From Symbiodinium kawagutii (Eukaryota > Sar > Dinophyceae > Suessiales > Symbiodiniaceae): a stretch of 64,000 nucleotides of DNA. The notes beneath the pieces are model-generated. The model saw only the letters and a program-made list of their open reading frames with translations, did no database searches and was not told the DNA's origin. The stretch spans positions 56,616 to 120,615 of the forward strand of contig VSDK01011699.1 in NCBI GenBank assembly GCA_009767595.1. Direction: 5' to 3'. Of this stretch, positions 62,322 to 64,000 are shown in pieces (position 1 is the stretch's first letter; every line of letters starts with the position of its first letter). Position numbers and translations under genes: made by a program.

Positions 62322-63383
62322 GACTTAAGAAATCTGGTCATGAACAGGAAGGGTAAATCCTTCAACGGAGGGGCAACCAGTGAGCGGGGTAAGTTGCAAA
62401 TTTAGATGAAGTGAATGATTTTGTGATTGAGCTTGGTATGGAGCAAATAGGTGTGTTTAGAAATGCGGTAGTCCTGATTCCTGTTCCCTGCAACCTAATC
62501 AGAATAATTGTTCGAAATAGTTGCGGAAATGTGAGATGCGCCCTTTTCTTTTCCTCCAAACAATTGAATTGAAGACATTGAAGTCCCAAATGGTAACTCA
62601 TTTCGGCACTGCAGTGCTATTCGCGCCAGTCTACCCCTAGTGAACACCAAAGATAGGACATGGTAGGACGCATCAGCAGGGAGAACATGAATCAAGCTAT
62701 GGCATTGTTTTTTATGCCATGCCATCCATGAGAGTTGCCCCTGACACACACAACTGCTCGAAGCAACTCGGCAATCCCCGTGTTTCTGGAAGAAATTATC
62801 TCAGAACAAGTAGAATATAGAGTCGGTGGATTGCGTTCGGTTGTGAGCAACCTCCTTGGTCTATACAACTTTGGTTATGACTGTGAGAGTTGAACCATCA
62901 CACCACTAGGCGGCTGGTTTGAGAATATTGCTATGGGGGGCCCACATACCCCAACGGCTTTTCACATGCCACAAGTGACCAAACTTGTTTGCCCAGGTTG
63001 GATGTTCATCCATCCATTTTGTAAATAATTGGTTGTCACCCATACATGGCCATGACATACTCAATATGACAACCACTAGTTCATGAGTTACTGGCTGAAG
63101 GATGTCCCATTCCTGTTGCTATCGCTGGCTTGGTTGGCAAAATCAACATTGAAACCCTTAGCTTTTACCCACCAATCAGGAATTGTCATGTCAGAGAAGA
63201 CTCCGTCATTGTTTTTTCTGTCAATGTTATGAACATCAACAAAGTCGAGTTCCTGCAAAAAATCAAGATCTCACATTATTTCAGGGTGATTTAACCAAAG
63301 TTATCAGGGATATGACCACCTTATAAGATTAAATCACTATGATTGTGGGGTTAAATCATCCTATGGTTATGTCTCAATGATAG
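62322..63383. other. spacer, no firm gene
   Basis: Minus ORFs at 62362-62749 overlap one another and lack support. AT-rich otherwise. Confidence 0.35.
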
Positions 63384-63562
63384 GGGTTATATCCCAGTTG
63401 TATCCCAGTAACCTATTATTTCATGGTGATTGAGCCATAGTTATGGGCGTAATAACTATAGTTTTAACCCAAATAACGCCCATAACTGGGTTGTTAAGTG
63501 CAGTAATGGCTTGCCAAAGATATAAAACAACTATAGCTATCAACCTTTGGGATATAACCCAC
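63384..63562. repeat. inverted repeat GGGTTATATCCCA (family G)
   Basis: GGGTTATATCCCA at 63384-63396 is inverted as TGGGATATAACCC near 63548-63560. Inside, GTTATGGGCG / CGCCCATAAC forms another inverted pair (63439, 63477). The next exon's acceptor lies about 50 bases to the right. Confidence 0.5.
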
Positions 63563-63610
63563 TGTATAGGTTTACTTACTATGGTTACATCCCAAAGGAA
63601 CTCACCCCAG

Positions 63611-63756
63611 CTGCACCGGGACCTGTCGTTTCATCGCCGTTGAAGTTTTTGCCGCCCAGGTCATCGCTCGAGCTTCAGAAGAGCAGCGTTTTGAGCTCTT
63701 GCCGCGTGAACGACAGGCGAGCAGCGAGCAGCTAATGCGAGGAGGAATCAAGACTG
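63611..63756 (+). CDS. internal exon, unknown protein
   Basis: Acceptor aactcaccccag, donor G|gttggtgg. The frame reads CTGTCRFIAVEVFAAQVIAR, ASEEQRFELLPRERQASSEQ, LMRGGIKT. Clear bias and helical Glu/Arg-rich end. The following intron starts with a family C end (GTTGGTGGTTGAAAC). Confidence 0.6.
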
Positions 63757-63877
63757 GTTGGTGGTTGAAACATGTTGAAACCACCATTTTCAGGGGAGTT
63801 TCTATGGTGAATTGTGGCTAATCATGGTTAGATATCAGGGGATAGTAACCACCGAGAATGGTTGAAGAACTATTGTA

Positions 63878-63977
63878 GTTGGTGGTTTCATTCGCTGATT
63901 TTGCAATAATGACTATGAAGAAATGGTTGGTTGGTTTGACAAGCGTATTTTTCTAGGGTGGTTCAATCACCAACCAG
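63878..63977 (+). mobile_element. family C element
   Basis: GTTGGTGGTTTCATTCGC at the left, AAATGGTTGGTTGGTTTGAC AAGCGTATTTTTCTAGGG in the middle, GGTTCAATCACCAACCAG at the right. Near-complete copy, about 100 bp. Confidence 0.6.
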
Positions 63978-63982
63978 AATAG

Positions 63983-64000
63983 CGGGGGGGGGGGGAAAAA
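63983..64000 (+). repeat. G-run at window end
   Basis: Thirteen or so G followed by AAAAA end the window. It may be a real G tract or a sequencing/contig-end artefact. Confidence 0.5.

Overview
The window looks like nuclear DNA of a dinoflagellate, probably a symbiodiniacean or relative (about 0.7 for dinoflagellate, lower for the family). The signs are short GC-rich coding islands of 15-60 codons in long AT-rich introns; GT-AG introns plus at least one good GC-AG candidate; a spliced-leader-like end (TGGCTCAAG) just before the ATG of the one sizeable intronless gene; an interstitial block of CCCTAAA plant/alga-type telomere repeats; a retroelement RNase H/C-terminal fragment; and a fragment resembling a DDE transposase of the ISXO2/IS1595 type. 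No rRNA, tRNA, CRISPR array or bacterial-style operon was seen. Exon calls rest on open frame, codon-position GC, splice sites and, in a few cases, phase agreement across an intron. None was checked by homology search. 

Layout. 0-6 kb: plus-strand exons, including a well-supported pair at 4503-4774 around a 134-bp intron with a perfect 25-bp terminal inverted repeat. 6.8-10 kb: a minus-strand exon set with a degenerate internal duplication, and on the plus strand an intronless secreted/GPI-like protein gene (7065-7802). 10.1-10.5 kb: a phase-consistent three-exon mini gene whose two introns are two copies of one repeat. 11.7-12.8 kb: 5'-truncated retroelement. 13.5-22.7 kb: many plus-strand exons. 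22.74-24.13 kb: 40-bp tandem repeat, assembly gap, then a 1.16-kb 12-bp minisatellite with an 84-bp higher-order unit. 25.6-39.9 kb: scattered plus-strand exons in repeat-rich introns. 40.06-40.76 kb: foldback satellite with a second gap. 40.90-43.78 kb: 2.88-kb element with 29-bp terminal inverted repeats and GTTATCTG subterminal repeats. 43.8-45.25 kb: frameshifted coiled-coil ORF followed by the transposase-like fragment, then an 84-bp tandem array. 46-64 kb: more plus-strand exons, some weaker minus-strand ORFs, and the telomere-like block at 52.7 kb. 

Main observation. At least four families (A-D here) of 95-155-bp elements with inverted-repeat ends recur through the window, and several copies coincide almost exactly with introns: the first bases of the element are the 5' splice site and its last bases the 3' splice site. 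Exon phase is preserved across the copies at 4546-4679 (D), 33575-33676 (C, GC-AG) and 54673-54801 (A), and across the A pair at 10103-10471. This is the signature of introner elements, transposable units that make new introns. Exons are also flanked by complementary simple sequence: CCATCATTAACC-like on the left and TGATGGTTAATG-like on the right, so longer introns may have self-complementary ends.
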